Source: Oceanihabitans sp.
GTDB taxonomy: Bacteria > Bacteroidota > Bacteroidia > Flavobacteriales > Flavobacteriaceae
NCBI GenBank assembly: GCA_018067265.1
Contig: JAGPUY010000444.1
Location: 1-20,530 of the forward strand
Direction: 5' to 3'
DNA: 20,530 bases
This document shows positions 19,892 through 20,530 of this stretch, one piece after another; within the stretch, counting starts at the first letter, position 1; the number at the start of each line of letters is the position of its first letter. Below the pieces are notes generated by a model, which ran no database searches, was not told the origin of the DNA, and saw only the letters and a program-made list of their open reading frames with translations. The position numbers and the translations under genes are program-made.

Positions 19892-20530
19892 ATGGAATTA
19901 CTAAAAAAAGAAAATTACTACCATGTTTATAATCGAGGAATAAATAGTGAAACTATTTTTCACGATGAAGAGAACATGACTTATTTTCTAAAATTAGTAA
20001 CTAAATATTTAAGTTCAAAAGTTAATATTCTGGCTTATTGCCTATTAAACAATCATTTTCATTTTGCTATTGAAGTGACTTCGGAAACCAAAGTTGTTAA
20101 CCAAGCATTTTCAAATTTGTTTAATGCTTATACTAAAGCATTTAATAAGCAAAACTCTAGAACTGGAGCTTTGTTGGAAAGACCTTTTAAAAGGAAACTA
20201 ATTAATAACGAAGAATATTTAAAGCAACTCATTTTATATATTCATAAGAATCCTGAAAACCATAATATTGCTAAAGATTTTAAAACTTATGAGTTTTCAT
20301 CTTATAAATCATTTATATCTAAAGATGTGACGTTAATTAGTCACAAAAAACCATATATCATTGCCCTTTTTAATGATTTAAATAACTTTATGGAAACACA
20401 TACTAATAATAATTCCAACGATCTTAATATGGAACATGACGATGACGATTCTAGACCTGCTAGGTTTGAAAAACCTGCTAGGTCGTCAATGAAAGATACA
20501 TTTTTCAAATACATACATCAATTACAAGAC
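19892..20530 (+). CDS. REP-associated tyrosine transposase (RAYT, Y1/HUH type), C-terminus off window
   Basis: The ATG at 19892 opens a frame of 213 codons that runs off the right edge. It has the RAYT/TnpA_REP signatures: YYHVYNRGI (9-17), the metal-binding HUH motif HFH at 55-57 (YCLLNNHFHFAI), and the catalytic-tyrosine segment LKQLILYIHKNP with Y116. These enzymes nick and rejoin single-stranded REP hairpins. Three REP-like hairpins lie directly upstream and a fourth sits inside the gene, encoding SRPARFEKPARS (187-198) in frame after an acidic stretch (EHDDDD). The catalytic domain is intact to that point. Typical RAYTs end near residue 180-200, so the region from about 165 onward may be a lineage-specific extension. 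It is not a shadow frame: codon use and motifs fit throughout. Confidence 0.9.
   Translation, partial: MELLKKENYYHVYNRGINSETIFHDEENMTYFLKLVTKYLSSKVNILAYCLLNNHFHFAIEVTSETKVVNQAFSNLFNAYTKAFNKQNSRTGALLERPFKRKLINNEEYLKQLILYIHKNPENHNIAKDFKTYEFSSYKSFISKDVTLISHKKPYIIALFNDLNNFMETHTNNNSNDLNMEHDDDDSRPARFEKPARSSMKDTFFKYIHQLQD
20454..20484. repeat. REP-like hairpin 4, inside the transposase gene
   Basis: GACCT (20454-20458) pairs with AGGTC (20480-20484), and AGGTTT (20462-20467) with AAACCT (20471-20476). The internal loop is GCT/GCT. The sequence is close to the reverse complement of the upstream copies and is read through in frame. Confidence 0.85.

Noticed and set aside
1..20530. tRNA, rRNA, CRISPR array, prophage or plasmid features
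   Set aside because: Nothing resembling a cloverleaf, rRNA segment, regularly spaced repeats or phage/plasmid genes was seen on either strand.

Overview
The window is AT-rich chromosomal DNA from a member of the Bacteroidota, most likely a marine Flavobacteriaceae species. The signs are a type IX secretion (T9SS) C-terminal sorting domain, several promoter -7 boxes of the flavobacterial TAnnTTTG form, no clear Shine-Dalgarno sequences, a fused HemC-HemD protein, and Bacteroidota-style secreted proteins. I could not run a database search, so genus and species are left open.

Layout. Positions 1-1122 (minus strand) carry two secreted or cell-surface protein genes, the second cut by the window edge. 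Positions 1271-2196 hold a 48-residue membrane microprotein gene whose 3' end overlaps a DjlA-like TerB/J-domain co-chaperone gene. Positions 2197-2616 are intergenic and contain a dispersed-repeat-like element with a GC-rich 20-bp perfect palindrome. A bacilliredoxin gene follows (2617-3027) with a strong terminator. Positions 3142-5533 are a compact lipid operon: a PlsC-type acyltransferase, a soluble di-iron acyl-ACP desaturase and an HD-domain phosphohydrolase. Positions 5537-6587 (minus) are a cupin-AraC regulator and a 57-residue protein. Divergent from it lies a tandem duplication of a secreted protein of about 200 residues (6952-7551 and 7850-8452), with a duplicated promoter and a 31-codon leader or relic ORF. 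Positions 8534-10898 (minus) encode an enoyl-CoA hydratase and an NtrY-like histidine kinase.

The second half is a heme biosynthesis locus. On the minus strand a PchR-like AraC regulator is followed by hemH and hemJ. Divergently on the plus strand are hemA, the hemC-hemD fusion, a four-helix-bundle (S23) gene and hemE. Together these cover glutamyl-tRNA reduction, tetrapyrrole assembly and decarboxylation, protoporphyrinogen oxidation and iron insertion. hemL, hemB and a coproporphyrinogen oxidase are not in the window. The regulator and hemA share an intergenic region with three palindromes, which suggests coordinated control of both arms. The S23 gene interrupts the hem operon and is flanked by near-identical 27-bp direct repeats.

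After hemE come a second dispersed repeat element, an EI24/CysZ-like membrane protein and a GNAT acetyltransferase. The window ends with a REP-associated tyrosine transposase (RAYT) gene accompanied by four REP-like hairpins. One of these forms the last codons of the GNAT gene and another lies in frame inside the transposase gene. No rRNA, tRNA, CRISPR array or complete classical insertion sequence was seen. The most unusual parts are the RAYT/REP module, the S23 cassette inside the hem operon, the 21-bp-spaced direct repeats beside the first AraC gene, and the duplicated secreted-protein locus.
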